Below are positions 8,036-16,586 of a stretch of 64,000 nucleotides of DNA, one piece after another. The position numbers and the translations under genes were made by a program. Origin of the DNA: Pseudomonadota bacterium (GTDB lineage Bacteria > Pseudomonadota > Alphaproteobacteria > Sphingomonadales > Sphingomonadaceae); the NCBI GenBank assembly GCA_023417515.1, contig JAEZFL010000027.1, forward strand, positions 1-64,000, written 5' to 3'. The notes below the pieces were generated by a model. That model saw nothing but the letters and a program-made list of their open reading frames with translations, had not been told where the DNA came from and did no database searches. Positions within the stretch are counted from its first letter, which is position 1; every line of letters starts with the position of its first letter.

Positions 8036-9048
8036 CGCCAGGGCCGCGGCCGGCGGGGCAGATAGCCGCGGCGCAACCGCCAGGCGTCATGGAAGACCGT
8101 GCTTGCCCGCTTCGGGAACAGCAGCAGGTGGACCGCGATGACCGCGATATCCAGCGGGTGGGCGACGGCCGCGGCGGCGAGCAAGGCGAGCGGCAGCAGG
8201 ACGTCGTAATAATCGACCATGAGGATGAGGTAGCGCGGGCGCGGCTGGACGAGCACCGCGCGCATCTCCCAGACCGCAACGCGGCGCTGGACCAGAAAGA
8301 GATAGAAGGCGAGCGCAAGCAGGGGCAGCGGGCTCGCCACCAGCCACAGCAGAACGGCCAGCCCGGCGATTTCGAGCGGGAAGACGAGCCAGCGCGCCAG
8401 CAACGCGAGCATAGCGGGACCGCGGCGCTGCGCGAAGGTCCTGACGCCGGCGAGCCGGTCGGCGTCGAGGTCCGCCAACTGGTGCCACAGGATGCCGCGA
8501 ACGCCATAGCTTGCGGCCCACAGAGCGACCGCCGTCAGCCAAAGCGCGCCCGGGGCCACGCCCGCATGGCGGAAGACCAGCAGGGCGGCGAGAAGGCTCG
8601 GAAACAGATGCGCGCCGCTCGCGTCGGCCAGCACCCCGGCGAGGCCGCGCGCCTTCAGCCGGACGGGGGGCAACGAATAGAGCGAAAAGGCCGTCCAGGC
8701 GGCGAGATAGGCGAGGAGCAGCGGCGCGTCGCCGCGCCAATGCCAGGCGAAGGCGAGGCCGGCGGACCCTGGCAGCGCGACCAGCAGGACCGCCTGCCAG
8801 GCCGGCCGGCCGGCCATGCGGTTGGGCTTGCCCGCCGCCGCGTCCTCATCGCGGTCGGCGAGGTCGTTGACGATCGAGACATAGGCCGCACCCGGCACGA
8901 CCGCGCCGAGGAAGATCAGCGCCGCCGGCCACAGGCTCGTGAGCGAAACGCCGAGATGGAGCGCGGTCCCGTAGAAGACGGCCAGGATGGGGAGGAGCTT
9001 ATATTCCCACCATTCGCCGGCGCGCGGGATCGCCCGGAGCCGATTCAT
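8023..9048 (-). CDS. UbiA-family prenyltransferase
   Basis: A 341-aa integral membrane protein with about eight hydrophobic segments. The first Asp-rich motif is NDLADRDEDAAAGKPNR and the second is DLDADRLAGVR, the two Mg-diphosphate-binding motifs of UbiA enzymes. Members attach prenyl chains to aromatic rings, or, as in Rv3806c of mycobacteria, transfer phosphoribose to polyprenyl phosphate. In a glycan locus the latter type of reaction, or prenylation of a locus product, are both possible. It is downstream of the GT2 gene on the same strand with a 37-base gap. I see no strong ribosome binding site before the ATG at 9048, so the start is uncertain. Confidence 0.8.
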   Translation of the reverse strand: MNRLRAIPRAGEWWEYKLLPILAVFYGTALHLGVSLTSLWPAALIFLGAVVPGAAYVSIVNDLADRDEDAAAGKPNRMAGRPAWQAVLLVALPGSAGLAFAWHWRGDAPLLLAYLAAWTAFSLYSLPPVRLKARGLAGVLADASGAHLFPSLLAALLVFRHAGVAPGALWLTAVALWAASYGVRGILWHQLADLDADRLAGVRTFAQRRGPAMLALLARWLVFPLEIAGLAVLLWLVASPLPLLALAFYLFLVQRRVAVWEMRAVLVQPRPRYLILMVDYYDVLLPLALLAAAAVAHPLDIAVIAVHLLLFPKRASTVFHDAWRLRRGYLPRRPRPWRQNR

Positions 9049-9085
9049 GAAGCCGTCGGCGACACGCCATGCGCTCGCGGCCGCA

Positions 9086-10138
9086 TCACGCCGCTTCGGC
9101 CTCCTGCTCGAGTGCCGCCTGGCGCCGGACATGGGGCGTCCACAGAAGCGGTCCGTCGAACCGCCGCCGGCCGAGCGTTGCCTCGCGCGCATGAGCGTAG
9201 ATGCGCATTATGAGTCGGAGACCGGCCGGCCAGGCCAACGCCGCCGCGCACCAGGCGAGCGAAGCCAGCGAGGCGCGGTCGAATTTGAATCCTTGCGATC
9301 GGAGCAATTTGCCGAGCAGGACCGGACGGCGCCCGGACATCAGCTGCAGCGAGGCCAGCGCGCGATAGGCGGCCGGGCCGATGGCGACCTGGGTTTCGTC
9401 GTCCGGGGTGAGCAGGCGGTTATAATCCTCCCCCGCCTCGCGCGCGCGGAGGCAGCGATAGAAGCGATCGATCGCTCGCTCGACGCGGCCGGTGTCGATC
9501 CGGATCCGCGCCTGCCCCGGGTTGAAGCGGTGGGAATAATGAACCTGGGGCAGGACCAGGATGTCGCCCTGCTCCGCCATCCGCCAGTACAGCTCCTGAT
9601 CCTCCCAATAGTCGCACGCCTGCCGGTAGCCGCCGGCCCGCTCGAACGCCGCGCGGCGGAACATGATCGAGCCGTGCGGGAACGGCGATCGATGCGCGCC
9701 GAGGTCGCGCAGGTGCGAGCGGATCGGCGGACGCACGCGCCGTCCGGAAATGTCGATGAAGTGGGACAGGGTGCCGACCAGGACCGCGCCGGGATTCGCC
9801 CGAAGCGCTGCCAGTTGGGCCTCCAGCCGGCGCGGCCCGCTGACATCGTCGGCATCCATCCGCGCGACGATGCCGTGACGGGCGAGGCGAGCGACCCAGT
9901 TCGAGCTGCCGGCCGGACCGAGCCCGTCCTCGCAGCGGTGGATGCTAATCCGGCTGTCGCGGCGTGCCCACTGACCGAGCCGTTCCGATGAGCCGTCGGT
10001 GGAGCCGTCGTCGCCGATCACCAGCTCGAACTGACGATGAGTCTGGGCGAGGATGCTGGCGATGCTCGCGTCGAGATAAGGGCCGGCGTTGCGCACCGGC
10101 ATGACGACGCTCACGAAGCTTGGTGATTTTTCCCCCAC
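9086..10138 (-). CDS. Glycosyltransferase family 2
   Basis: A 350-aa GT-A glycosyltransferase. It opens with FVSVVMPVRNAGPYLDASI and IGDDGSTDGSSE, the hallmark GT2 nucleotide-binding region. The metal-binding DxD-type motif is ARMDADD, followed by the acceptor-side DYWEDQELYWRM. The GTG at 10138 is preferred because the reading upstream lacks a usable start and the protein then begins just before the first beta strand; GGTGAAG upstream is a weak ribosome binding site. It probably acts at the cytoplasmic face on the lipid-linked glycan and shares an operon with the UbiA-family gene. It diverges from the methyltransferase gene at 10211. Confidence 0.82.
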   Translation of the reverse strand: MGEKSPSFVSVVMPVRNAGPYLDASIASILAQTHRQFELVIGDDGSTDGSSERLGQWARRDSRISIHRCEDGLGPAGSSNWVARLARHGIVARMDADDVSGPRRLEAQLAALRANPGAVLVGTLSHFIDISGRRVRPPIRSHLRDLGAHRSPFPHGSIMFRRAAFERAGGYRQACDYWEDQELYWRMAEQGDILVLPQVHYSHRFNPGQARIRIDTGRVERAIDRFYRCLRAREAGEDYNRLLTPDDETQVAIGPAAYRALASLQLMSGRRPVLLGKLLRSQGFKFDRASLASLAWCAAALAWPAGLRLIMRIYAHAREATLGRRRFDGPLLWTPHVRRQAALEQEAEAA

Positions 10139-10210
10139 TTCACCGCTAGTAACACATGCACCCCGCAGCGCCAGCGCGTCCTGCGGGCATCGAAAAGGGC
10201 GAGAAACTGG

Positions 10211-11059
10211 ATGGAAGCTGCCACGGTCGCGCAGGAGATCGCACGCCTCGGGCCGTGGCTCCACGATGTCGAGGTCGCGCAGGGAATGAGGACTGGGGCC
10301 GTCGCGGGCAGCGCGGACCCCGACAAGAGGGTTCTCATGAGCTACTCGCCCGACCTGATGATCGAGAATCTCGTGGACTTGGTCTACGGCGGCAGCCTAG
10401 ACGGCCGCTCGTTCCTCGATTGCGGCTGCAATGCCGCCGGCCATGCCTTCGCAGCCGCGCGGCTCGGCGCGGGCCGCAGCCTTGCCTTCGATGCGCGCCA
10501 GCACTGGCTCGACCAGGGCGCGTTCCTGGCACGCTTCCAGGACGTGCCCAACCTGGACGTCCGGCAGCTGACGCTGGCAGACCTGCCCGGGCTCCAGCTG
10601 GAGCCGTTCGACGTCACCTTGTTCAGCGGCCTGTTCTATCACTTGCCGGATCCGGTCGCGGGCCTGCGCAACGCCGCCGACCTCACCCGTGAGCTGCTGA
10701 TCGTCAACACGTCGGTGCGGCCGCGCCGGCACCACGGCCTCGAGCTCAGCCTCGAAAGCAAGAGCGCCAGGTTGAGCGGGGTCGACGGCCTCGTCTGGCT
10801 CCCGACCGGCTGGGAGGTGATGCGCGACATCCTCGCCTGGTGCGGCTTCCCTCACGTGCGCATCGACCTCTACTGGACGCCGAAAATGCTGGGCCGGCCG
10901 CGCGGCTGGCGGCGCCTGCAGATGCTCGCCGCCCGCGATGAGCAGACCTTCGCCCGGTACGATCAGGTTCGCCCGCAAGGCCATCCCAACCGGCCCAACC
11001 GGATTTCGCGTCCGGTCCGAACGCTGGTCCGGCGGGCCCGGGCGATGGTCAGGCACTGA
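10211..11059 (+). CDS. Class I SAM-dependent methyltransferase (DUF1698-like)
   Basis: A 282-aa methyltransferase. SAM-binding motif I is FLDCGCNAAGHAFAAARLG, with an acidic end of strand 2 at SLAFDARQ. The segment FDVTLFSGLFYHLPDPV corresponds to motif IV. The arrangement resembles DUF1698/CmoB-type methyltransferases often found in polysaccharide loci, where they may methylate a sugar. The gene is followed by a second methyltransferase gene starting inside its stop codon (TGATG), so the two are translationally coupled. The substrate is unknown. Confidence 0.75.
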   Translation: MEAATVAQEIARLGPWLHDVEVAQGMRTGAVAGSADPDKRVLMSYSPDLMIENLVDLVYGGSLDGRSFLDCGCNAAGHAFAAARLGAGRSLAFDARQHWLDQGAFLARFQDVPNLDVRQLTLADLPGLQLEPFDVTLFSGLFYHLPDPVAGLRNAADLTRELLIVNTSVRPRRHHGLELSLESKSARLSGVDGLVWLPTGWEVMRDILAWCGFPHVRIDLYWTPKMLGRPRGWRRLQMLAARDEQTFARYDQVRPQGHPNRPNRISRPVRTLVRRARAMVRH

Positions 11060-12303
11060 TGCCGGGCGTGCCCGCGCCGGTGGAGGCGTCCGCCTTTCTC
11101 GAAGCCTGGACGAACAGCATCCTGAGGCGCGACGTCGCTGCGGCGCGGGCGCTACGCAGCGCGGACTATCGCTGCACCATGGCCGACGGCACCGTCCTGT
11201 CCGCGTCGGACGAGCTGGCGGCGATCGCCGCGCCCGCCTTCAAGGTCGAGAGCCTGCGCACCCAGCTGCGCGACGTCCGCGCGACCGCGGACGGCGCGAC
11301 GCTGCAGTTCGACATGGCGTTTCGCGGCGACTGGGGCGGCGGGCCGACGCAGGAGCATTACCGCGCCGATCTCCTGCTCGTCAGCCGCGACGGGGGCTGG
11401 CAGGCGATCTCGCTCGCTCTCCATGACCTTTACATGGACGCGCAGCGCCAGCGCCGCGCGCCCGGAGCGGTCCTGCGCCGGCTCGGGCGCCGGCTGCGCC
11501 GGGCCTTGCCCGACGGCCGTTCGGCCAGCTTTCAGGACCTTGCCTACGCCCCCTATCGCCCCGGCCGCGACTACCGGCTGCCACGCAGCGCGCCGAACGC
11601 GCCGGTCTTCGAGGAAACGGCGCTGCCCGTGCCGCCGTCGGAGCTGTGGCTGGGCTACAATTATCCCGCCCATGGCCGGCTCCATGTCGACGCGATGCTG
11701 GAAACGGTTGCGGCGGCGGGTCTCGCCTTCGAGCCGGGCGACAGGATCCTCGACCTCGGCTGCGGCGCCGGGCGGATGATCCGCCATCTCGCGCCGCTGG
11801 CGCGCAGCTGCGAAATCTGGGGCGCAGACATTAGCGCCGAGCACATCCTGTGGTGCCAGCGCAACCTCAGCCCGCCCTTCCATTTCCTCACCAGCACGAA
11901 GGTGCCGCACCTGCCGTTCCGCGACGCGAGTTTCCGCTTCATCTATGGCGGCTCGCTGTTCACCCATATCGACGACATGGCGCGCGCGTGGCTGCTCGAA
12001 CTGCGCCGGCTGCTGCGCGACGACGGCCTCGGCTACCTCACCATCCACGACGAGCAGACCGTGAAGCTGTTCGAGGGCTACCGGCGGCCGCCGGCGATCG
12101 TCGGCCAGATCATGAGCGCGCCTTTGTGGGACGAGGCCAAGGGCGACAGCGACATGTTCACGATCGGCCGCGACGCCCAGTCGCAGGTCTTTTACGCACG
12201 CGACTGGTTCGAGCGCCTGCTCGCTCCGATATTCGAGATCGCCGACGTCCGTCCCGAAGCCTATTTCTACCAGACCGCGATCCTCGTGCGGCCGCGTGGT
12301 TGA
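11059..12303 (+). CDS. NTF2-like domain fused to SAM methyltransferase
   Basis: A 414-aa two-domain protein. Residues 1-125 look like a SnoaL/DUF4440-type NTF2-like domain (FLEAWTNSILRRDVAAARAL, then an alternating beta sheet ending DGGWQAISLALHD). Residues 195-410 are a class I methyltransferase with motif I ILDLGCGAGRMIRHLAPL at 230-247 and FRFIYGGSLFTHIDD as motif IV. The start overlaps the previous methyltransferase stop in TGATG. It closes the glycan locus on this side. The NTF2-like half could form a substrate pocket or a dimer surface; function and substrate are not known. Confidence 0.7.
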   Translation: MPGVPAPVEASAFLEAWTNSILRRDVAAARALRSADYRCTMADGTVLSASDELAAIAAPAFKVESLRTQLRDVRATADGATLQFDMAFRGDWGGGPTQEHYRADLLLVSRDGGWQAISLALHDLYMDAQRQRRAPGAVLRRLGRRLRRALPDGRSASFQDLAYAPYRPGRDYRLPRSAPNAPVFEETALPVPPSELWLGYNYPAHGRLHVDAMLETVAAAGLAFEPGDRILDLGCGAGRMIRHLAPLARSCEIWGADISAEHILWCQRNLSPPFHFLTSTKVPHLPFRDASFRFIYGGSLFTHIDDMARAWLLELRRLLRDDGLGYLTIHDEQTVKLFEGYRRPPAIVGQIMSAPLWDEAKGDSDMFTIGRDAQSQVFYARDWFERLLAPIFEIADVRPEAYFYQTAILVRPRG

Positions 12304-12535
12304 GCCCAAGGACGAGGCGCTTCTGAGGTCTGCTCACCGACCCCAGTCCTGTGACCTCTAGGTCTGCTTTCGGCCAGATGCGGTCGTTCGACTACGCCTC
12401 CTGAGCGGACACTGAAACGCGCCGCGATGCCGCCTGCTAATGGGGACCCACGGAATTCAATCGAGGTCACCCACGCCGTGGCTCACTACATGAGGCTGCA
12501 AATCATGAACCGTCGTCCTTGCTGGGCGCCGGCGA
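12304..12535. other. Intergenic, nothing recognised
   Basis: The stretch between the end of the glycan locus and the small membrane protein gene holds no supported gene, repeat or terminator that I can recognise. Open frames here look like GC-driven chance readings. Confidence 0.4.
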
Positions 12536-12856
12536 TTATTTCTGTGAGCCAGTTTCCCCGTCGACGATCCCGCTCGCTTCCAAGGGCGTCGTGTCGGGCG
12601 CGCTGGCGCGAACGTCGGCCAGCAGATAAAGCCAGGCAAATCCTGCGACCGCCCACGCCACAAAATGGACTATCAGTGCGATCGCCGCGCCCTTGCGAGA
12701 CGTCTTGCGGGCCCCCGGACCGGCTTTGATTTCGCCGCCGGAGACTGGCTTGAACAATGCCATCAAGCCGCGCGCGTTCACGAGAAGGTATGCGAAGGTC
12801 GCGAACACGATGACCAGCGATACGCCGATGATCGCAACCCCCAGTCCGTATGGCAT
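12536..12856 (-). CDS. Small two-helix membrane protein, hypothetical
   Basis: A 106-aa protein with two clear hydrophobic segments, about residues 4-24 and 55-77, separated by a basic, Gly/Ala-rich loop and ending in an acidic tail. The ATG at 12856 is preceded by a strong GGAGG ribosome binding site at good spacing, which favours it over an upstream in-frame ATG. It diverges from the cbb3 oxidase operon. I do not recognise the family. Placement beside ccoN could mean an oxidase-related role, but nothing in the sequence proves that. Confidence 0.6.
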   Translation of the reverse strand: MPYGLGVAIIGVSLVIVFATFAYLLVNARGLMALFKPVSGGEIKAGPGARKTSRKGAAIALIVHFVAWAVAGFAWLYLLADVRASAPDTTPLEASGIVDGETGSQK

Positions 12857-12998
12857 GCCGCCTCCAATCGTCGTTTCACCGGTGTAGCACAAGGCACGAA
12901 CATGCTGAAACGTGCAGGTGGATTTGGGTTCCCGGACTGGCTAGACGGCGGCCAAGGTATCGAGTGGGGTTCGCGGAGCGGCGCCAAACCCGTGATGG

Positions 12999-13012
12999 GT
13001 GATTCAGATCAT
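12999..13012 (+). promoter_or_regulatory. FNR-type box upstream of ccoN
   Basis: The bases GTGATTCAGATCAT match TTGAT-N4-ATCAA except at the two outermost positions. The box ends 46 bases before the ccoN start codon, a usual position for an activated promoter. The FNR-like protein encoded at 50607-51341 is the natural candidate to bind it. Confidence 0.55.
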
Positions 13013-13058
13013 TTTTCAACGAAGGCCCGGCGTTAGGGAGCCCCGTTCGGGGAGCAAT

Positions 13059-14738
13059 ATGGTCAATCTGGTTTCGAAGAGCTTCATGTGGCTGGGCATC
13101 GGAGTGCTCGCGCTGTTCGGCGCGATCCTCGCGGCCGATGGCGGCATGAGGGCACATTTGATGATCGTGATGCTCGTCGCGCTCGCCGGCCTGATCATCA
13201 CGGCGCGTAACGCCGACTATCAGGCGCTCACGGCCGGAATCGTCCGCCCTCGAGGCGCGTCGCTGACCTATGACGACGAGCTGATCCGTTGGGGCGTGAT
13301 CCTGACGGTCTTCTGGGCGGTGGTCGGATTCTCGATGGGCGTGCTCATCGCGCTTCAGCTGACGTTCCCAGCGCTCAACCTCAATTCCGAGTACACGACG
13401 TTCGGCCGGCTGAGGCCGCTCCATACTTCGGCCGTGATCTTCGCGTTCGGCGGGACGGCGCTGATCGCGACGAGCTTCTACGTCGTCCAGCGCACCTGCC
13501 GCGCGCGGCTCGCCTTCCCCGGCCTCGCCCGGTTCGTGTTCTGGGGCTACCAGCTGTTCATCGTGCTCGCCGCGACCGGCTACATCCTCGGCATCACCGA
13601 CAGCCGCGAATATGCCGAGCCCGAATGGTATGTCGACCTGTGGCTGACCATCGTCTGGGTCGCCTATCTGATAGTCTTCGTCGGAACGCTGGTGAAGCGG
13701 TCCGAGCCGCACATCTACGTGGCGAACTGGTTCTACCTCAGCTTCATCCTGACGATCGCGATGCTGCACATCGTCAACAATCTCGCAATGCCGGTGTCCC
13801 TGCTCAGCTCGAAGAGCTACTCGGCCTTCGCGGGCGTGCAGGACGCGCTGACCCAATGGTGGTACGGCCACAATGCGGTGGCGTTCTTCCTCACCGTGCC
13901 GTTCCTGGCGATGATGTACTACTTCGTGCCCAAGCAGGCGCAGCGGCCGATCTACAGCTACCGGCTGTCGATCATCCACTTCTGGTCGCTGATCTTCCTC
14001 TACATCTGGGCCGGGCCGCACCACCTTCATTACACCGCGCTGCCCGACTGGGCACAGACGCTGGGAATGGTGTTCTCGGTCATCCTGTGGATGCCGAGCT
14101 GGGGCGGCATGATCAACGGCCTGATGACCCTCAACGGGGCATGGGACAAGATCCGCACCGACCCGATCATCCGCTTGATGGTCTTCGCGCTCGCCTTCTA
14201 CGGAATGGCCACGTTCGAAGGCCCGATGATGTCGATCAAGGCCGTCAATTCGCTCAGCCACTATACCGAATGGACCGTCGGGCACGTCCATGCCGGCGCG
14301 CTCGGCTGGAACGGGATGATCACCTTCGCGGCGGTCTATTATCTCACGCCTCGCCTGTGGGGGCGCGAGCGGCTCTATTCGCTGCGCATGGTCAACTGGC
14401 ACTTCTGGCTCGCGACCGCCGGGATCGTGCTTTACGCCTCCGCAATGTGGGTGGCCGGCATCACCCAGGGCCTGATGTGGCGCGAATATGGCGAGGACGG
14501 ATATCTGGTCTACGCGTTCGCCGAGGTCGTCGAGGCGATGAAGCCCTATTACATGATCCGCTGGGTCGGCGGTCTGCTCTATCTCGCGGGCGGCCTCGTT
14601 ATGGTGTGGAACGTGTGGATGACCATCGCTGGCCGGCTGCGCGATGAGGCGCCGCTCACCAATACACCGCACGATCCCGACAGAGACAGGCCGCTCCCCG
14701 AAACCGAGCGCCCCTCCAAGCCTGTTCCCGCGGAGTGA
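13059..14738 (+). CDS. ccoN: cbb3-type cytochrome c oxidase subunit I
   Basis: A 559-aa catalytic subunit of the high-affinity cbb3 oxidase, an inner membrane protein with about 12-14 transmembrane helices. Metal-ligand histidines are visible in RPLHTSAVIFAFGG (low-spin haem b), WWYGHNAVAFFLT and AGPHHLHYT (copper B), and TVGHVHAGALGWNG (haem b3 and b). Start ATG 13059 has a GGGGAG ribosome binding site. It reduces oxygen to water while pumping protons, taking electrons from CcoO and CcoP. It leads an eight-gene cco operon plus one extra gene, probably switched on at low oxygen through the FNR-type box just upstream. Confidence 0.97.
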   Translation: MVNLVSKSFMWLGIGVLALFGAILAADGGMRAHLMIVMLVALAGLIITARNADYQALTAGIVRPRGASLTYDDELIRWGVILTVFWAVVGFSMGVLIALQLTFPALNLNSEYTTFGRLRPLHTSAVIFAFGGTALIATSFYVVQRTCRARLAFPGLARFVFWGYQLFIVLAATGYILGITDSREYAEPEWYVDLWLTIVWVAYLIVFVGTLVKRSEPHIYVANWFYLSFILTIAMLHIVNNLAMPVSLLSSKSYSAFAGVQDALTQWWYGHNAVAFFLTVPFLAMMYYFVPKQAQRPIYSYRLSIIHFWSLIFLYIWAGPHHLHYTALPDWAQTLGMVFSVILWMPSWGGMINGLMTLNGAWDKIRTDPIIRLMVFALAFYGMATFEGPMMSIKAVNSLSHYTEWTVGHVHAGALGWNGMITFAAVYYLTPRLWGRERLYSLRMVNWHFWLATAGIVLYASAMWVAGITQGLMWREYGEDGYLVYAFAEVVEAMKPYYMIRWVGGLLYLAGGLVMVWNVWMTIAGRLRDEAPLTNTPHDPDRDRPLPETERPSKPVPAE

Positions 14739-14744
14739 TATTCG

Positions 14745-15479
14745 ATGGCGTCGACCGTTTCCGCGCACAAGAAGATCGAGCGCAACGTCACCTTGCTTGC
14801 CGTGCTGTCCTTCATCGCCGTCGCCATCGGCGGCATCGTGGAGATCGCGCCCCTGTTCTGGATCGACTCGACCCTTGAGAAGGTGGAGGGCGTTCGGCCC
14901 TACACGCCGCTCGAACAGGCTGGGCGCGACATCTATGTCCGTGAGGGCTGCTATAGCTGTCACAGCCAGATGATCCGCCCGTTCCGGGACGAGGTGGAGC
15001 GCTACGGGCATTACAGCCTCGCCGCCGAGAGCATGTACGACCACCCGTTCCAGTGGGGATCCAAGCGAACCGGGCCGGACCTGGCACGCGTCGGCGGCCG
15101 CTATTCCGACGAATGGCACGTGCAGCACATGATCGATCCGCGCTCCGTCGTGCCGCAATCGATCATGCCGCCTTACGCCTTCCTGGCCGAGCGCAACCTC
15201 GCGACTACGGATTATTCCAGAAACCTGCGTGCGCTGAGCCGGGTCGGAGTGCCCTACACGGAGGCTCAGATTGAAAATGCCGAGGCCGACATGATCGCTC
15301 AGGGCAGCGCCGATGGCGACACGGCTGCCCTCTTCGAGCGCTATGGCCAGGTGCAGGCGCGCGATTTCGACGGCAATCCTGGTCGCCTGACCGAGATGGA
15401 CGCGCTCGTCGCCTATCTGCAGATGCTCGGCACGCTCGTTGACTTCGATGCGGCGGCTCCCCGGGAGCAGCCGCGATGA
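14745..15479 (+). CDS. ccoO: cbb3 oxidase monohaem cytochrome c subunit
   Basis: A 244-aa membrane-anchored periplasmic cytochrome c. One N-terminal helix (about residues 15-37) precedes a single haem c site, GCYSCHSQMIRP, with further family signatures RTGPDLARVGGRYSDEWH and SIMPPYAFL, the Met being a likely axial ligand. It passes electrons from CcoP to the CcoN haems. The gene follows ccoN by six bases and overlaps ccoQ by four. Confidence 0.96.
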   Translation: MASTVSAHKKIERNVTLLAVLSFIAVAIGGIVEIAPLFWIDSTLEKVEGVRPYTPLEQAGRDIYVREGCYSCHSQMIRPFRDEVERYGHYSLAAESMYDHPFQWGSKRTGPDLARVGGRYSDEWHVQHMIDPRSVVPQSIMPPYAFLAERNLATTDYSRNLRALSRVGVPYTEAQIENAEADMIAQGSADGDTAALFERYGQVQARDFDGNPGRLTEMDALVAYLQMLGTLVDFDAAAPREQPR

Positions 15480-15643
15480 ACTATAGCGACATGCGGCATT
15501 TCGCCGATAGCTACGGGCTGATCTTTCTCGGAATCCTGTTCCTGGTGCTGATCGGCTGGACGTTTCGCCGCGGATCTCGTCGCCATCACGAGCGCGCCGC
15601 AACGATGATTTTCGATGAAGAGAAGGATCGCCAGGATGGCTGA
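15476..15643 (+). CDS. ccoQ: cbb3 oxidase assembly/stability subunit
   Basis: A 55-aa single-helix membrane protein (MNYSDMRHFADSYGLIFLGI at the start, with a hydrophobic stretch through about residue 29 and then a basic tail). Position between ccoO and ccoP, overlapping both, together with its size and topology, identifies it as CcoQ, which stabilises the core oxidase. Its start overlaps the ccoO stop in ATGA, and its last eight bases overlap the start of ccoP. Confidence 0.9.
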   Translation: MNYSDMRHFADSYGLIFLGILFLVLIGWTFRRGSRRHHERAATMIFDEEKDRQDG

Positions 15644-16586
15644 CGAGCCGCGGATCGACGAGGCGACCGGAACCCGGACCGTCGGTCATGAATGGGACGG
15701 GATCGAGGAACTCGATACCCCGATGCCGCGCTGGTGGCTCTACACGCTCTATGCCACCTTGGTCTGGGGCGTCGTCTACACCGTCCTTTATCCCGCCTGG
15801 CCGCTTGTCGACCGGGCGACGGCGGGCATCCTCAATTGGTCGAGCCGGGGTGAGTACCAGAAGGAAGTGTCGGCCGAGCAGCTTCGGAGGGCGCCGATGG
15901 AGCTCGCCCTCTCTCGCATTCCCATCGAGCGCCTGCCGGAAGACAGCCGCCTGATGCAGGCGGCCATCGCGGGCGGCGGCTCGGCCTTCCGAGTCTATTG
16001 CGTGCAATGCCATGGCTCCGGAGCCGCCGGCCTTCGCGGCTATCCGAACCTCAACGACGACGACTGGCTGTGGGGAGGCAATCTCCAGGAGATCCAGCGG
16101 ACGATCGAGCACGGGATTCGTCAGCCGGGCCACGACAGCACCCACATGTCGATGATGCCCGCCTTCGGACGCGACGGATTGCTTGATAGCCGCCAGGTTC
16201 AGGACGTCGTGTCCTATGTGCGAGTCATTTCGCGGCAGGAGCCGGCAAGCGCCTCGGCACGGCGCGGCGCGCAAATCTATGCCGACAATTGCGCCGCCTG
16301 CCATGCGCCGGATGGGCGCGGAATGCGGAGCCTCGGCGCACCCAATCTGACCGATGCGATCTGGCTATACGGTGGAGATCGGGACACGTTGACGCAGACG
16401 GTCGTCAACAGCCGCAACGGCGTGATGCCGGCCTGGGGTGGGCGGCTCGACCAGGTCACTATCAAGATGCTGGCCGCCTATGTTCACTCGCTCGGGGGAG
16501 GCGAGGATTTCGTGCCGGAGACTCCGGCAGCCGCGGCGCCGCAGGGCGCTCCCCAGCCGCAAAGTGGATCGAATGGCCGCCCCTGA
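15636..16586 (+). CDS. ccoP: cbb3 oxidase dihaem cytochrome c subunit
   Basis: A 316-aa membrane-anchored dihaem cytochrome c. A helix near residues 34-55 follows the conserved start region HEWDGIEELDTPMPRWW. Two haem c sites are visible, YCVQCHGSG and NCAACHAPDG, and the second domain contains GVMPAWGGRL with a likely axial Met. It receives electrons from cytochrome c or the bc1 complex. ATG 15636 is preceded by AAGGA and lies within the end of ccoQ. Confidence 0.96.
   Translation: MADEPRIDEATGTRTVGHEWDGIEELDTPMPRWWLYTLYATLVWGVVYTVLYPAWPLVDRATAGILNWSSRGEYQKEVSAEQLRRAPMELALSRIPIERLPEDSRLMQAAIAGGGSAFRVYCVQCHGSGAAGLRGYPNLNDDDWLWGGNLQEIQRTIEHGIRQPGHDSTHMSMMPAFGRDGLLDSRQVQDVVSYVRVISRQEPASASARRGAQIYADNCAACHAPDGRGMRSLGAPNLTDAIWLYGGDRDTLTQTVVNSRNGVMPAWGGRLDQVTIKMLAAYVHSLGGGEDFVPETPAAAAPQGAPQPQSGSNGRP

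Noticed and set aside
12876..16304. Very long open frame (over 1100 codons) antisense to ccoN-ccoO-ccoP
   Set aside because: It lies opposite three unmistakable oxidase genes and encodes an Arg/His/Asp-rich sequence without domains, the usual result of GC-rich codon use.
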